From assembly GCA_949752735.1 (NCBI GenBank), contig OX457038.1, positions 59,013,957 through 59,077,956 of the forward strand: a stretch of 64,000 bases of DNA. The letters run 5' to 3'. The notes under the pieces are model-generated. The model ran no database searches, was not told the origin of the DNA, and saw only the letters and a program-made list of their open reading frames with translations. Of the stretch, positions 1-13,500 are shown in pieces. A program made the translations under genes and the position numbers. Each line of letters begins with the position of its first letter. Position 1 is the stretch's first letter. The DNA comes from Lumbricus terrestris (lineage: Eukaryota; Annelida; Clitellata; Crassiclitellata; Lumbricidae).

Positions 1-222
1 GCCTGTCATATCATGAATGGTCAGCTTCTCCGTGACATGTGATGGAAGGCCGATGGTGAAGTGTGAAGGTGGAAGCTCGTATAGATACAGATGTATTGTG
101 CTCACTCGATCTGCGAGACCAATCAGGATGGCTTTCAAAAGCCCTCTACCAGGCTGTTCAAGGCAGTCTTCGATGAGGACGATGTCTGGCCTTTCCACAC
201 CACTGATCAACTTTTCCAACAT
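1..222 (-). CDS. ELP5: Probable Elongator complex protein 5 (ELP5), 5' coding exon, partial
   Basis: Read on the minus strand from the ATG at 222, the frame stays open to the window edge. It gives about 73 residues beginning MLEKLISG, then a core IVLIEDCLEQPGRGLLKAIL, and ends LTIHDMTG. The spacing of the initiator ML, the (I/L)xDxxExxGRxLLKA core and a following LxxHD matches the N-terminus of metazoan ELP5 (also called DERP6). ELP5 is the RecA-fold subunit that pairs with ELP4 and ELP6 in the Elongator accessory ring, which supports wobble-uridine modification of tRNA. An AG acceptor lies just upstream of the ATG (near 229), so this is probably the first coding exon behind a 5'UTR intron. 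The rest of the gene lies left of the window. The call rests on one exon compared with remembered family features. An unrelated RecA-like protein is the alternative. Confidence 0.68.
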   Translation of the reverse strand, partial: MLEKLISGVERPDIVLIEDCLEQPGRGLLKAILIGLADRVSTIHLYLYELPPSHFTIGLPSHVTEKLTIHDMTG

Positions 223-235
223 GATTAGCACTGGC

Positions 236-788
236 TTAGAACTGTGTCTTTGGTTCTCTATCATAAACAATAGAAATTTCTTTAATAACAGCATAAGGCC
301 AGGTAATTGATTCAGAAATATTTATTGGAACATTTTTAGTTTGGAGAACAATGAAGTAAAATTGAATGAAAGGATGGGTATGAACATTTCTGTTGCAATG
401 TCCTGCCATCCCACCGTCACTACTCATCTCAAATCTTCAAACGATTAATCTGCCATGTTGCACCTCGACTCTGTAATGATTTAACTCTGAAATTATGCAA
501 ATTATCAGATCATCCTGCAATATCGCAGCTCAACCACCACCATCAAGCCCCCCTGTCTATCACCATTGGGCTTTCCACTCCATATAAAAGTATAGCTGCT
601 TAAAGAATATCTACTCAAGGCTGATTTCCACCTTCCTCGTCATAAACGAAACCCGCCATAAGAGCAGCTCATCTGCCAACATATCTGTGTGTGTGTGTGT
701 GTGCGTGCGTGCGTGTGTGTGTGTCTCGCCTGTGAATAAGCTGGTTCCCGCGACTTGGCTTTTGTGGGCGCTGTAGAAGTCTCGAGAT
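236..788. other. Intergenic spacer with (GT)n tract
   Basis: No convincing exon is seen on either strand. A (GT)n/(GC) dinucleotide tract occupies about 686-724. The short open frames here are low-complexity. The ELP5 5'UTR and promoter probably fall in the left part, but no motif decides a start site. Confidence 0.5.
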
Positions 789-923
<135 letters not shown>

Positions 924-944
924 CTCACATTCACTCTTCCTCCT

Positions 945-1210
945 GTTAGCCCAGTTAGCTACATCGGTAAGAGAGCTGGCGGCCGCGCGTCTGTGAAAGA
1001 GAGCGTGAGGGCCGCGGTTCGATTCCCGAAGGTGGCTATTTCAGAGATTCAAAATCTCGGGCTAGCACGGTCCGTCCGTCCACGGGGACCTAAATGGCGT
1101 GGCGTCTCTTCAAACGGGCGAGCGGTGGTGAATTATCTCACCCTCAGGGTCGAGGCCATAGACAGTCGCTATATAAAAACCCGATTACATTTACATTTCC
1201 TCGGTAGGCA
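945..1210 (+). mobile_element. tRNA-derived SINE
   Basis: The 5' part has pol III A-box-like sequence near 948-985 and a clear B box GGTTCGATTCC at about 1016-1026. The body that follows ends in CGCTATATAAAAACCCGATTACATTTACATTT, a LINE-like 3' end with a short ATTTAC repeat tail. This tRNA head, body and simple tail layout is typical of SINEs. The family is not identified, and it differs from the SINE family at 29.65 kb. Confidence 0.7.
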
Positions 1211-1409
1211 TAGCACTTGACAACATCTCTGACGCGACTCTGCGCGTTTGAACAAGCTGGTGCTCGCACTCAGCTGTCAATATAATAAAAAAAATCTCTT
1301 TCTTTAAATATTAGGACAATGACATTTCACGCACAAGCATTTAATTACCAACCTTATAAAAGTAATCAGTACTCAAATATCGCTTGCAACCTAAACACGT
1401 TTTTCACCA

Positions 1410-1876
1410 ACCGCTACTCATATCCGCCGCCTGGACACCAGACGAACTAAAGCCCAAAAATAGCCCAACAACAACTGTCCACATGCTGACGCTAACCAAA
1501 TGAAGGACAACAGCACTCATTCAGACTGTCTCGGCAGACAGCCATTAATAGAAAATTCACACGACAAAAGGCCTTTGCCAACCAATATTCACGATCCAAT
1601 TTCGAACTAAGGTGGAGAAAGAAAATTCAGTAAGGAGGTCAATCAGATTAAGAGAAGTTAAGCTTAGCCAGCAGCATTCTGGCAAAGGCCACTTGAATTT
1701 GGTCTTTGCAGCCTTGATGCAAAGAAGGTTCCATGCCATCCATCTTTGAAACAAGCTCAAAGCCCAAACAATCTTGAGCAGCTCACACACCTCTGTCTGT
1801 GTAAATTTAATCACTCCATCGCCTATAATACTACTCATATCCGCCGTCTGGACGACAGACGAACTAAAGCCCAAAA
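1410..1876. repeat. Pair of about 46-bp direct repeats flanking about 360 bp
   Basis: CTACTCATATCCGCCG..CTGGAC..CAGACGAACTAAAGCCCAAAA occurs at about 1412-1457 and again at about 1829-1875 with a few substitutions. The flanked segment has no recognisable coding region. It could be the termini of a small LTR-like or tandemly duplicated element. Confidence 0.55.
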
Positions 1877-1960
1877 GTAGCTGCGGTATTGCACACGAAA
1901 CAGAAAGCTGAACATTTTATGCTGTCGTACTGATTTAATTAATGCACCATCACATCAAAT

Positions 1961-2055
1961 CTCAGGACGCAGTCTGGGGCAGCTACCCTGTGGCAGCGCT
2001 TAAGTTGGTCAACTTTAGCGCTGCTACAGGGTAGCGCCCCAAACTGCGCCCAGAG
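1961..2055. repeat. Near-perfect inverted repeat (hairpin), about 95 bp
   Basis: The arms CTCAGGACGCAGTCTGGGGC.. and ..GCGCCCCAAACTGCGCCCAG are complementary with only a few mismatches, almost to the centre (AAGTTGG/TCAACTT). Both arms contain CTACCCTGT/ACAGGGTAG and GCAGCGCT/AGCGCTGC. It may be a small foldback element. No target duplication was assigned. Confidence 0.8.
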
Positions 2056-2133
2056 ATCTGTGCAAATCCGTCGAGATTTCTCATGTGCTCTGAGCTTCCT
2101 GTGTGACATGTTTTCTTCCACTAGTATTAAGCC

Positions 2134-2287
2134 CAAGGGCGGATATAGACATTTTCGAAAGGGGGCCAAAGTCCTACGGAACTACTCATGGGGGGCCACG
2201 TCTACTTTCCAAGCAAAATAGCTGGTAAAAAATAAAGAAAATTCTACATGGGGGCATGGCCGGATTGGCCCCCCGGATCCGCCCCTG
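2134..2287. mobile_element. hAT-like MITE, 154 bp, with 8-bp target duplication
   Basis: The element begins CAAGGGCGGATA and ends GGATCCGCCCCTG, and is flanked on both sides by ATTAAGCC (2126-2133 and 2288-2295). The same family is present in the opposite orientation at 25341-25489. There is no coding capacity. An 8-bp duplication with CAG/CAA..CTG ends is the hAT pattern. Confidence 0.88.
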
Positions 2288-2295
2288 ATTAAGCC

Positions 2296-3731
2296 ATCAC
2301 AAGAATGGGCAGCCACTAACTCTAAGCTTAGTCTCATGCCAACCTGAGTGCAACCCAGATCACCAATTGACTGTTGCAACTTTTTGAGTGCAATAAATCT
2401 ATTGGGGGCAGCAATGGACCAACACAGAGGTTAGCTGGCAAAGAATAGCATGTTTCTTCCTTGTTACATGTTTAACGACACTGACATATCAAAGATTAGT
2501 GTCACCCTCCTCCTTTACCCAGACTTGGGACTGGCACTACAGAGAACAACAGTGGTGGAGTTGGCATGAGTATGCTTTTCTTTCTTATAGGATTGACAGC
2601 CATGGGTGGGTGGGACATCTCTGTTCACTACTGGCAAATGGTGCAAGCTGATTAAAACAGAAGCTTGGCCACATCACCAGCATTGGGACAAATTTAGGGC
2701 CAAAACTGACGATACAATTAGGTATGGCATTTGGGCAGAGGTCGCTGTTGAGTGGCAAGGTCTGGGAATGAGCATAATCCCAAAAGGAAAGCTCACAGAG
2801 GATGAAAAATCCGAGTCTAAGTGACTCAATGCTTAACTATAGAATTTCCTACATGTTCCATTCCATATGAACGACTTTTAGTACCTTGCCCTACCACAAC
2901 TAGAGACCTCTGGCATGTGCACCATTGTATCAAAGACCATAGTTCGATACAAGTTTTGTAATATTCACGACATTTCAGCAAATCATGATAAAGTCAGAAG
3001 ATAATGTTATTCATTTGTAATGTATTTCAAATGACCCTCAAATTCATTTTTCCTGAATAACAAAAAGGTACTCAAAATAAAGACTAAAATCCATTAAATG
3101 TAATGGCCATGTTAATCATCATTAAAAACAAACATCCCAAATGCGGAAATATTTGTGGGCTTTTATCAGACTCCGTGATCATTGAGACAAGATATCGCAA
3201 GCCATTTGGACAAAGTGCATATTTTAAAGATAGACAGGCTGCTCTGAGCTGTGGGTTTCAGTAAAAGAAATTAGCAGAGGATCAAAACCCACATGGACCT
3301 TAGTGGTGAGGGGGATTTTCATTTGCTAAACTGACCAGTCAGCCTGAAATTCATGAGCAAAAAACCAGGAAAATTGGAAAAGGGAAACAGCACCAGAGAT
3401 GGGACATACCAAAAATGATGGAGCAAATGTAACTGTCCTCTACATTACACATCTTAAAAGTAACACCAAATTACCATTATACAAACCAGCTACAGAGAAC
3501 AAAGTGACGACTGCAATTTGGTTCTCTTTAAACATCGACACAATAAAACGGTCACAAAGTTTACAGATTCTGTAATAATCCTTTTTCGATGGTAGCTTAA
3601 TATTATTAACTGTCTTGCAAAGATGCTGAATGTTGACAATTGTCCATTATCATTGGTAAGTCTGGTAATGTTCTTATCAGTGATGGCTTCAACCAACATC
3701 TCTGCTCATTCTATCATTTGCCTCAGCATAC
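2296..3731. other. Spacer; possible 3'UTR exon of the SAP/RRM gene at its right end
   Basis: No coding exon was recognised. On the minus strand an acceptor TTCTTGTAG/GTATG falls at 3731/3732. Sequence below it could be the terminal 3'UTR exon of the SAP/RRM gene, because that gene's last coding exon ends in a splice donor right after the stop codon. No clear polyadenylation signal was fixed, so this is inference. Confidence 0.35.
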
Positions 3732-4540
3732 CTACAAGAATAAAAACATCCAATTAAAGCATGCAAAAGCAATTGTTCACAATTTACACTTAGCTTCTCA
3801 AGCTCAATGTAAAAAATAAACACAAAACTCAGAAGTTGCCATACTGAGTTCCACAGCTCAACAATAGATTGCCAGTTTTGATATTGAGCACCATGAATCA
3901 AAGAAGACAATTTAGTACCTTACGATGAAACATCTAAAACCTGCAGAAAGTTGCAGGGTAAATCCCAGCAAACTCCCAACTTTACCTGTAGCCTCAGTAA
4001 AAGCAAAGTCAACATCAAACATAATCAACACATTATTTCGTTTCATTATTGTCCTCACAACTGCATACTGTACTAGCAAAAAACTACTCGGTGATCACAA
4101 CCCCGTAACACGAGATCACAATGAAACAGAATGGTATTTTGACCTACAATCCCTGGCAAAATAAATGAAAGTAACGCTAAAAAGCTCACTTCACAGGTTG
4201 CATAAATGTATTCAGAAGACCTCTCCAATATGCATTTGGATTAACCTATCCCCTCCAAGCACACATACTAAAAAATGAATGGTCCCTAACCAATGAATGA
4301 GCAATAGCATTATAACTGAAAAGCAAGCATTTCAATCTAAATGAACATCAGTTTATGCCTTAAATGATTGACATTATGCAAATGGTGCTAAAAAATACAG
4401 CACTTTAACGATAAGCCACATTAGCTCGCTGTCACTATGTCACTCATGTCGTTGAAGTAACAAACATAAATTTGCTCGCTCCACTTTCACTTTTCTTCCT
4501 GGTCTGTGCAAGCTTCAGTAAGCAACAGCAATCTATGCAT

Positions 4541-4554
4541 AGTACTTACCATTA
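4541..4554 (-). other. Stop codon two bases before a splice donor (3'UTR intron)
   Basis: The TAA at 4552-4554 is followed by TG and then the donor GTAAGTACT. Translation therefore ends 2 nt before an exon junction, and the 3'UTR must continue in a downstream exon, possibly starting at 3731. Such a junction is too close to the stop to be expected to trigger nonsense-mediated decay. Confidence 0.6.
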
Positions 4555-7500
4555 GTAATTGTAGCCTCCACGATGTGATCCTCCAAATGAACCTGAAAAT
4601 GTAACAAGCATTATTAGTCACCATGCCAAACAATTTATCATAGAACTACACTAGTGTTAAATCAGCGTAATGTTCTCACTCACCATGTCTATTGCAAATC
4701 TGGATTCCTTATCATCAACAATAATTGCAACCACAAAGAAAGCGATAAAAAGCTTCGCTTTTTGGCAAGAAAATCTGTTAAAGAAACTATATAGGCATAT
4801 TAAGAAACAGCCATTATAGCACAATACACATTATGGTACTAAGAACTAATCCACATTTGACTGACACGGACAAAATTAAACATAGTCGTTAAAGTCCACA
4901 ATGTCAAAAGATTTATTCTATTTAAGCACCCTAATAGCACCCTTGTAAAGATCTTATATCTCATCAGACAACACAAGACTTGAAATGACAATATCACCTA
5001 CCATAGCCACCACCACTTCTTCCACCATCGTAGCCAGATGAATAATCATCTAAACATAAAAAGTGAAGGAATTAACAATACTTACAGTATGTTACAAAAG
5101 TTTCAACAGAGTCTCTTAATAATAATCAGGACATTAAAATACTTGCTGAAACATGGATTGCAGGCTAAATACAGTCATAGAACATACCCCTTACTGCACT
5201 TTGCTATAAGGAAGGTGGTGTAACAATTCTCTCCCATTCTAGTGCAAGTGTTTTAATTTGCTTCTGTATTAGTTTACATAGACAACATCATAATCAATAA
5301 AATGCATGCAAATACAACATCTATGAGAATTAAAACATGAATCTGTTACAACAATTTTTTATTTGGCTGACCTGTCAAAAATAATTACAACTAAACTATT
5401 TCCTTTAGCTGTCCTTACCAAGACGCCGCTTTCTATCTCCTCCGTAATCCATGTCACCGGGCCTCTTACCACCATATCGGCTAGAACCACCTGAATAATC
5501 TCCTGAAAGTCAAAAGAATATAAACAGTCCATAACACCAACACAAAGTAAACTTTCTGAGACACTGAACTTCTTTAGAATGAATCTGATTACAGCCGATA
5601 ATTACATTACAAACATTTTAACAAGGTCATTGGACAATCTCTGAGGTTAGTTGCATCTTAAACACAATATCTGTACCATACTCCATAAATTAAAACTGAA
5701 ACATATTTTTTCACATATATGAGATAAAATAAATCATCAATTGACAAATTGGGTTGATTCTAAGAAGCCTATTCATTTTGTATCATCAACAGTTCACTAT
5801 AGGAATATTAAGATACGAAAATGCACATAACAGTATTTTGAACTTGGTCACATATTATCAACACAGATATAATTAAATATCGTCACATTAGGATCACTCA
5901 AGAAAAAAAAGCAAACTACAAGCTACATTTTACACGTATGGATCAGAGAAAAACAATCTTTGGTTGATACTTACTTCCGTAACTTGGTCCACCACCATAT
6001 CCTCCACCACCTCGTCCACCACCACGAGGACCATCGTAATAACTGCCACCTCCTCCTCCTCCTCTTCCACCACTACAATTTAAAAATATAACTCTTCATA
6101 ATTATATAAGTCTTCATCATTATACAAGACATAGCCAAAAATAAAAAGCCCAAATGCAACTCATTAGTAAATGCATAGATAATTCTTTTGTCTAAGAAGC
6201 CTGTCTAAGACAACCCTAAAAATATCAAAAGAAATTCAAAAATTAGTGATAAGGGGTCATTGCATAATTACGTAACGCTCGAGGGTGGGTGGGTGGGGTC
6301 AGTGAAAACGTTACGAAACGTTACGGGGGTGGGTGGGGGAAGCTGAACGTTACGTAACGCCTTGAAAAAATTATTAATTAATATTAAATTACCATGAAAT
6401 GACACTTTAAACAAATGATGTGATCGATGTTTAAACTTCTTTACATTGATTTAAAACGTAACCGAAGTAGGTCTATATAGCTTATCCGAGGAAGATAGGG
6501 CCTATGCAGCAGACGCCAGTTACATGCCAGGTCCACATAATTATCTGTGCTTTCGTTTGTGCAAACCGAAAACCGCTGTTCGAATTGTTTGGATCTGTGA
6601 TAGTTTACCAACGGAATAACTCAATTTTCCTTTTAAATCCTGACATCGAAGATTCGAACCATTTCGAAGCATAGGCTAATTATTTTACTTAGTGGACACG
6701 AATCTCAAACATTTTAAATTCATGCTCAACAGAACTCATCAATATTTCTATTAACAGTTATCGAAGTGTCCAGACTAAGCAAATAATTAGTTCATCTTAA
6801 TTTTGATTAATTGGCCGATTAATGAGCAATTTAGTCCGTTAAACCTTTCAGTATATTGTTTAAAATTGTATTCTTAAGACAGGCCTAAAATCTAAGAAAA
6901 TTACAGTTCAGGCATGACAGTCATATATATAAATAAAACATTCTGTATGTTTTAACCCTAGTCTACTGTCAAATAATATTTCACTTACTATATTAAAATC
7001 GCCATGAAAATATGAATTAGGCTATATATACGAATTCGCATATAGGTCTATTAGGCCTAAATCTTAACTGATTTTTCGTAACAATCGTTACGTAACGCTG
7101 GGGAGGGTGGGTGGGTGGGTGAAGAGAAACGTTACGAAGCGTTACAGGGTGGGTGGGTGGGTCAAAAACGGTCACTTTCGGCGTTACGTAATTATGCAAT
7201 GACCCCTAACAAGTAAAGGTCCAAGGTTTGATCCCAGCACTCTCTCGGTAAAACAGAACTTTTGTATACGTTTAGGTAAAGAGAAACATGCGATCGAGGT
7301 AGGCATAGCTAATCTGCAAAGAGGGACCCACGCAGGTGAGTGTTGGCTGGACAATTCCTTGGCCCAGTTTAGACAACGGTCATCCTCTCAAGTAAAATTG
7401 AATTACATGTTGATCAGCAAGCGAGTCTCTGTAAGTTACGCCCACAAAAGTTCTGGTTTACCGAGAGAATACTGGCAACAAACCATGGCCTTTAATCAAA

Positions 7501-10500
7501 GCTAATAAACAGCCAGAATAAATAATTCTGCAAGCACTTCTGTAATTGCTATACTGGCAAAATCTTCAGCAATTTATAGAATAATGCTAAGTACTGTCAA
7601 AAGCGCTTTTTTATTTATGCAACAACTGTCAGTGCCTAAAACTAAAAATATATTCCGATAACCATTTCTTAACATAGAGTTTAATTCTTCTGCACTTACG
7701 ACAAAGCACCAACGAGTTCTTGGAGTTGGTTCATGAGATGATCAGCACGTGGAGCCACTGGTCCACCTCGGTAACTGCTACTTCCACGGCTGCTATAGCG
7801 ATAGTTGGGGCGACTGTAAAAGTAAAACATTCTGAATAAAAACATGCACACGTTGTGAACCTTAAAGACTTTACACAAATGAGAATATAATCTTTATTAA
7901 GTTTGAACAAGACACGCTAGTAGTTACGTATTTCTTTTACACAAAGTAAACTTTCTGAGACACTATAATCTTGAAATCGGAAAAGCTCAGACACAACATA
8001 TGAGGCGCTATAAGTGAAGTTGATTTGCCAAAGATCAGTATGTGTGTCAGTCAAGACACACATGTACGTGAGGACTAAGTGCTGTTACACTCGCATCTGA
8101 ATATCACACTGCTTTGGTAATGGATGATAACTCAAAGAAAAACCCTCAATTTCATGCAGTAGCCATGGACATAGAGCTGCCCCAAAAAAACCAGACTAAC
8201 CTTCTGCTTGGAGAGTAGCGACGTCTTGGTGGTGGGGTTCTCCTTCTCTCTTTGCGGGACGATGAAGGGGTTCGCTCTCTGTCTTTCTCTTTCGGCTTGT
8301 CAGTAGGTTCCTCTTTGTCTGAGTCTTCTTCTGGAACGTCAAACACCTCAATCTCCGGGACGGGCAAGCCCAGCTCTAGTCTCTTCTTGTTGTCTTTGCT
8401 AATTCGCTTTTTCAGTCTCAAGAGTTTCTAAAACAGAGATAATTCAGAAAATATAAAGTTTTCCCAGTAAAATACAGAAACGATCATCAGCCAAGCAAAG
8501 TTTGTTTACTGCAAACATCTCTCTATATAACATGATTATCATCTGAAGTTTAATGGCTCCCACATAAAAGTCAAACAACATTTCTTTATGGGCAATAGCA
8601 CACTGTGACCTATACTAGTTCACAATGGCAAAGCATTGCAAACAGTTGCTAGCTTAATGGATGATAGCTGCAATAGTACAATGCATGGCTCATTGCGGCC
8701 CCTGAAACCTGGCATAGTTCTTTCAACAATACTTACTGTGTCTAGTTCTTGTAATTCTCGAACACTCTTGTTGTGTGGCTTTGCCTTCACACCTTCTAGC
8801 GACTTGATCTGTTCCAGCCAATACTTGCGCAAGCTATCACGCAACAGACCTAAAAACAAGACAGATGTGATAATGAACATAGTTGGAAAAACAATTTCAT
8901 ATAGTTTCTCATAAGTCTTTTCGACAATAAATCACACTGATCAAAGCTACAGAAATGGAAATAAAGTATAAGAATAAAAACAAATAGGTGGTAATATTAG
9001 GCAGGTCATCATAGTCTGTAGCAAACTTCTCTCTCATGACTGCACCATGTCCTTGGACTCTGTTTAGGCAAATCCTTCCCCCTAAAATCACATTTCTTTA
9101 GATCAGTTAAAGGCAATTAATGCCATCCTTATAAAAGTCCTCTAAAAGCCATTTTAAAGTAGTAAGTCTTGATCCTTATACACACACACTGCATAAAAAT
9201 TGGGCAAGTTCACAATCTAATATGATGCAGAGATATAAGGGGGTCTTGTACACAGTGGCAAATATGTAAACTGTAATGTCTGTCAAGTCAAAAGGAGCAA
9301 AATTTATAGTCCTTACCAAATGTCTCCTTTCTTTCTGTCATTGATTTGATGATGTACAACTTCTGGCCACTCAATTCCATGTCCTTGTGTTGTGCAACTG
9401 CCTCAACAGTCTCTGCCTCTGAAGGGTATTCCACAAATGCATATCTGGAAATGAATGGAAAAATTGTTCTTTTCACATTAAGCTCATCTGTGCCTAGTCA
9501 TTTATACTTCAGTCTCAAGTGCAGCAGCCTAAATTCAAAAGATTAACGGTATGCCTTTGAACTAGTGATAGGAATAACTACAAATTGAAATGTCGTGCTT
9601 ACCAGTCCATACTTACACACCGTGTAGACATCAGTGAAGTCTCAGATATAAAATACACCGACCTAATAATTATGCAATTGGATAAACCGTCACTTACAGG
9701 ATCAAATTTAACTTTCAAGGAATTTAATCTCTATTTATAGCATGTCTACAGCCATCTAAACTGAATGGATCGATAAAAATTAATTTTTCACCAACGCAGC
9801 CTTAGAACAAAATTTAAGGAGACCTAGAGAATAAGCAAGAGGAGGAAAAGCTGAAAGAAAATTCAGCTGCAGTTTAGCGGGCCTTATTTCAGGTTTATTC
9901 CCCAGCTCTACTGTAATCCAGCTCTTGTAGTCAGATGCTGTTCATGCTATTCTTTCAACAAACTCCAACTAAACGTTTGCAATCATTTAACGCTCCAAAA
10001 GCTTATCTGGCTTGGTGGCCGCCGCGCTCAACAACATAGCCGTAATTCTGTCTGACATTCGCAGAACCAGAAACTCAGGTTGTATCATTCTTGGCGAGCC
10101 AAGCGTCCAGCCGTTCTGTTTCCGCGCGTCGTACAAGTAGTTTTCCCACGGCTTGTGGGTGTCATTTACCCGTTCATCTCTGATGTTTCCTCCTCCTCCT
10201 TCTTGGCTGGAATTATTACTCTCAAAGCATCCTGGAACTGCATCAATAGTGTCTCTTCCGTTGCATCACTCGGTAAATTGGATACAAACATCAGGCGGTG
10301 CAAAAGTGGATCTGAAAAAGATGATCACCAGCGATATTAAGCTCTACACAAATGACACGCGGCAAATTCCAGTGACTCCAGACCATCATTCCATCTTTCC
10401 GCATCTCTTGCTGGAAAAGCATTTTCCTGTCCGTGTCAATCTATCCACTCTGTGTTCTGTCAGAAACAGTCTAAGGCAGAGAAATAAGGTGAAAGAGAAA

Positions 10501-13500
10501 TAAGTTTCTGTCACATCATACAACTAACTTTAATGGTTATAGAGTCAGGTACAATTACACCTATCAGCCTATTTATAAAAGAAAAATAGGAAATTAAATG
10601 AAAAATATAACTTCTAATAATAAGTCTGAGATCCTTACATCTTTTTAGAGATATTGGCTAAAAACAATTTAGCATTTAGATATACTGGCTTGACACAATT
10701 TAGCATTCCTAAATAAAGTGAACTTGCTCACAAACAGCATTCAAAACCTAAGGATCAGAAGTTAATCAACTAAGACTAAAGAATAATAAATCCCTACTCC
10801 ATACAACTAAAAGCTTCTTCACTTTAAACCAGTAATTAAACCTACATCACAGATCATCATTACAGAGCAATGTTTCAAAAGACATCTAGGTCATTCATCT
10901 TCCAATTGGCAATTTAACACAGATGAACATTCTTTGTTAAGGAATACTTGTAAGACGTATGTGCTCAATTCTTCATTTCCCATTTAAAATCGAAACTTAC
11001 AAACACAAGCACATGTGCGAAAATATACATTTAACACAGTTTACCCTCAACTACACCAATATTAAGAGAACAAACCGGATAAATGGAGTCATCTTCAACA
11101 GCAGCAACATCATCAAGTACACATGTACAAATGATGCCACCAAGCATCAAATGTATTAACAATGCTAGTGAACTAGACAAATTACACCAGCATCACAGTG
11201 GCTTGTCTGTAAAATGTACAGGACAGCGTACGAAAGTGATCTTACCTCTGCGGTCAGTATCCTTGCTTTTCACTTTTGAAAGAACATGTCCTGAAAACAT
11301 CAACAGCCAATGTTCTTGATGTTCGAACTGAATGCACAAAAATGTTACGCAAACCAATAAAGCATGTCATCATCCATTTCACCCTTCAGTCAGTTGTCTT
11401 TTTTGCTTCCAAATGTTCCTTTTATGCATTATACTGATACTGCTCAGTCCAGAAGCTTTGCAACATTGTGCTCACCAGCTGGAATTACCTCGAAAACTCT
11501 AGCTCCATATCCTCAGTTTGTTTCCAATTTCATGAATGCCTGAAGTCTGCGAAATTTTATTTCACTCGGATCAAGAGCGACCCAGACAAGTTTCCTTAAT
11601 AAATTTATAAATGTCATATATCTTACAATTAGAATAATTAAAAACTATATATACAGAACATGAGAGTGCAGCTTAAGAAGGTCTGCCAGTCGCATCCCAA
11701 TGGACACTGGCAACAACATGTGCCCTAAATATTGCTATTTAAGACAAAAAACAGAAAACACAGTCATCCGAACACAGAGCAAGTTCTACTAAACTAACCT
11801 TCTGAATCATTCTCTCCAAAGTTCTCCAGTGTTATTTCTCTGTCGTCTGGTTTATATTCTTTTAGGATTTCCATTGCATTTGCTGCTATGGAGGCTGATC
11901 CAAATTTCAAGCGAAGGTACCTAATAGATCAAATATGCTAACATTACACACTGTTCAGAAAAATTCCAGAGTTGAATTTTTTTTAAATTATATAACTTCT
12001 ATCAAAACAGCTACCGCCAACTCTTCTTGCACAAATTACTTGCTGGTAGCAGAAGCCATTTTAAATTCTTTTACATAGCAAACCATCCATGGTTTCATCG
12101 TATGAACACAGTCCTAAACTATAAACTACACTGCAACATTCAAATAGCTGGGGTCAGAAACTGATTATGATGATAATATGGTCACGAAATATCATGGCAA
12201 TGTACCCTTTTATTGGTTTTCCCGGCACACTTTCATCCAGCTCCATTGAAACGTTGATTGCCTTTTCCACAAGGGGTTTAATCGCCTCACTGTAGACGTC
12301 GACGATTTCCGCTGGATACATAATGATGTTTTGCATCTTCGCACTATGCTTGATGTCTGCAGCATTCCAAGACAGTTAATCAACATACTGACAGGCACAA
12401 TTGCACATTTCTTTTAACTAAGAAGGCAGCATGTGCAGAACACTTGTCAGTTTGGACGCACTAGGTATCAAACTTGACGAATATTGGTTTGAGTTTGCTG
12501 AATGCACTCTACGTAAAGACCTTAGAAAACCTGCTACCTGTGCAAACATTTCTCACATCACAAATTAAGATTTACTGACCCAGCAAATAAGCCAAGTGCT
12601 ACGTGAATGAAATCTAAAATATTTACGCAAAGTAGTTATATATCAGTATATTTGAAGAAAAAATACAAATCTGGGTGGTACACTGCACCCAGTTAAATGT
12701 CAAAGCACAAAATTCAGAAGAAATAAATAAGACAAAGATGAATAAGAAAACGAAGTCAAGCGACTCTTGGGATAAATTTTTAACATAATGAATGCTTTAT
12801 AGTTAGGTTAGCAAGTCTAATTTAACAGCCCAATTAAATTTATAGTCCATACTCCGACTACCAAACATTAAAATTCTACTTTAACATTTTGCATAAATTT
12901 AAAATTTTTATGTACAATTGTACGTGTCTTTTCATTATATATCTAATTATTTATTCAATTAAAATTTCACTGCTTAATCATACACACCTTTCTGTATTTC
13001 ATCTTTGAATGGAATCGCTATTTTCTGCCCATGCCACGTCAGAATAAACAAGTCTTCTGTTAAAGCAAACAACAAATGACAGGCATTTAGCCTACACAAA
13101 CCTGAACCAAAACATCTGGCACTGAATCCATGGCGGTACATGTGACAACATCCTGAAGTTATGTTATATAGTGATTCTGCCTTACTTGATCAATACATTT
13201 ATCAATGTTGACTCAAAATTTTGGTGTCTGAAATACAACGTCAAAGTATTAAATTTAACCAATGACTGTGTTATTGGCAGCTATTAGAGCTGTTGCAATT
13301 TTAGTTAAATACCACTCTGGTACCTGCATTCATTCTTAGCAGTTCAGAATGAATGAAGGTACTAAAGTGGTATTTTACTAAAATCGTGACAGCTCTATTA
13401 GAAACTAACAACTAGTGCAACTACTATAATTACATAGAGTGCACAGTACAATAGCTTACAACTATTTCATAGCTCACAACTAAAGAATTTATCTTAAGAA

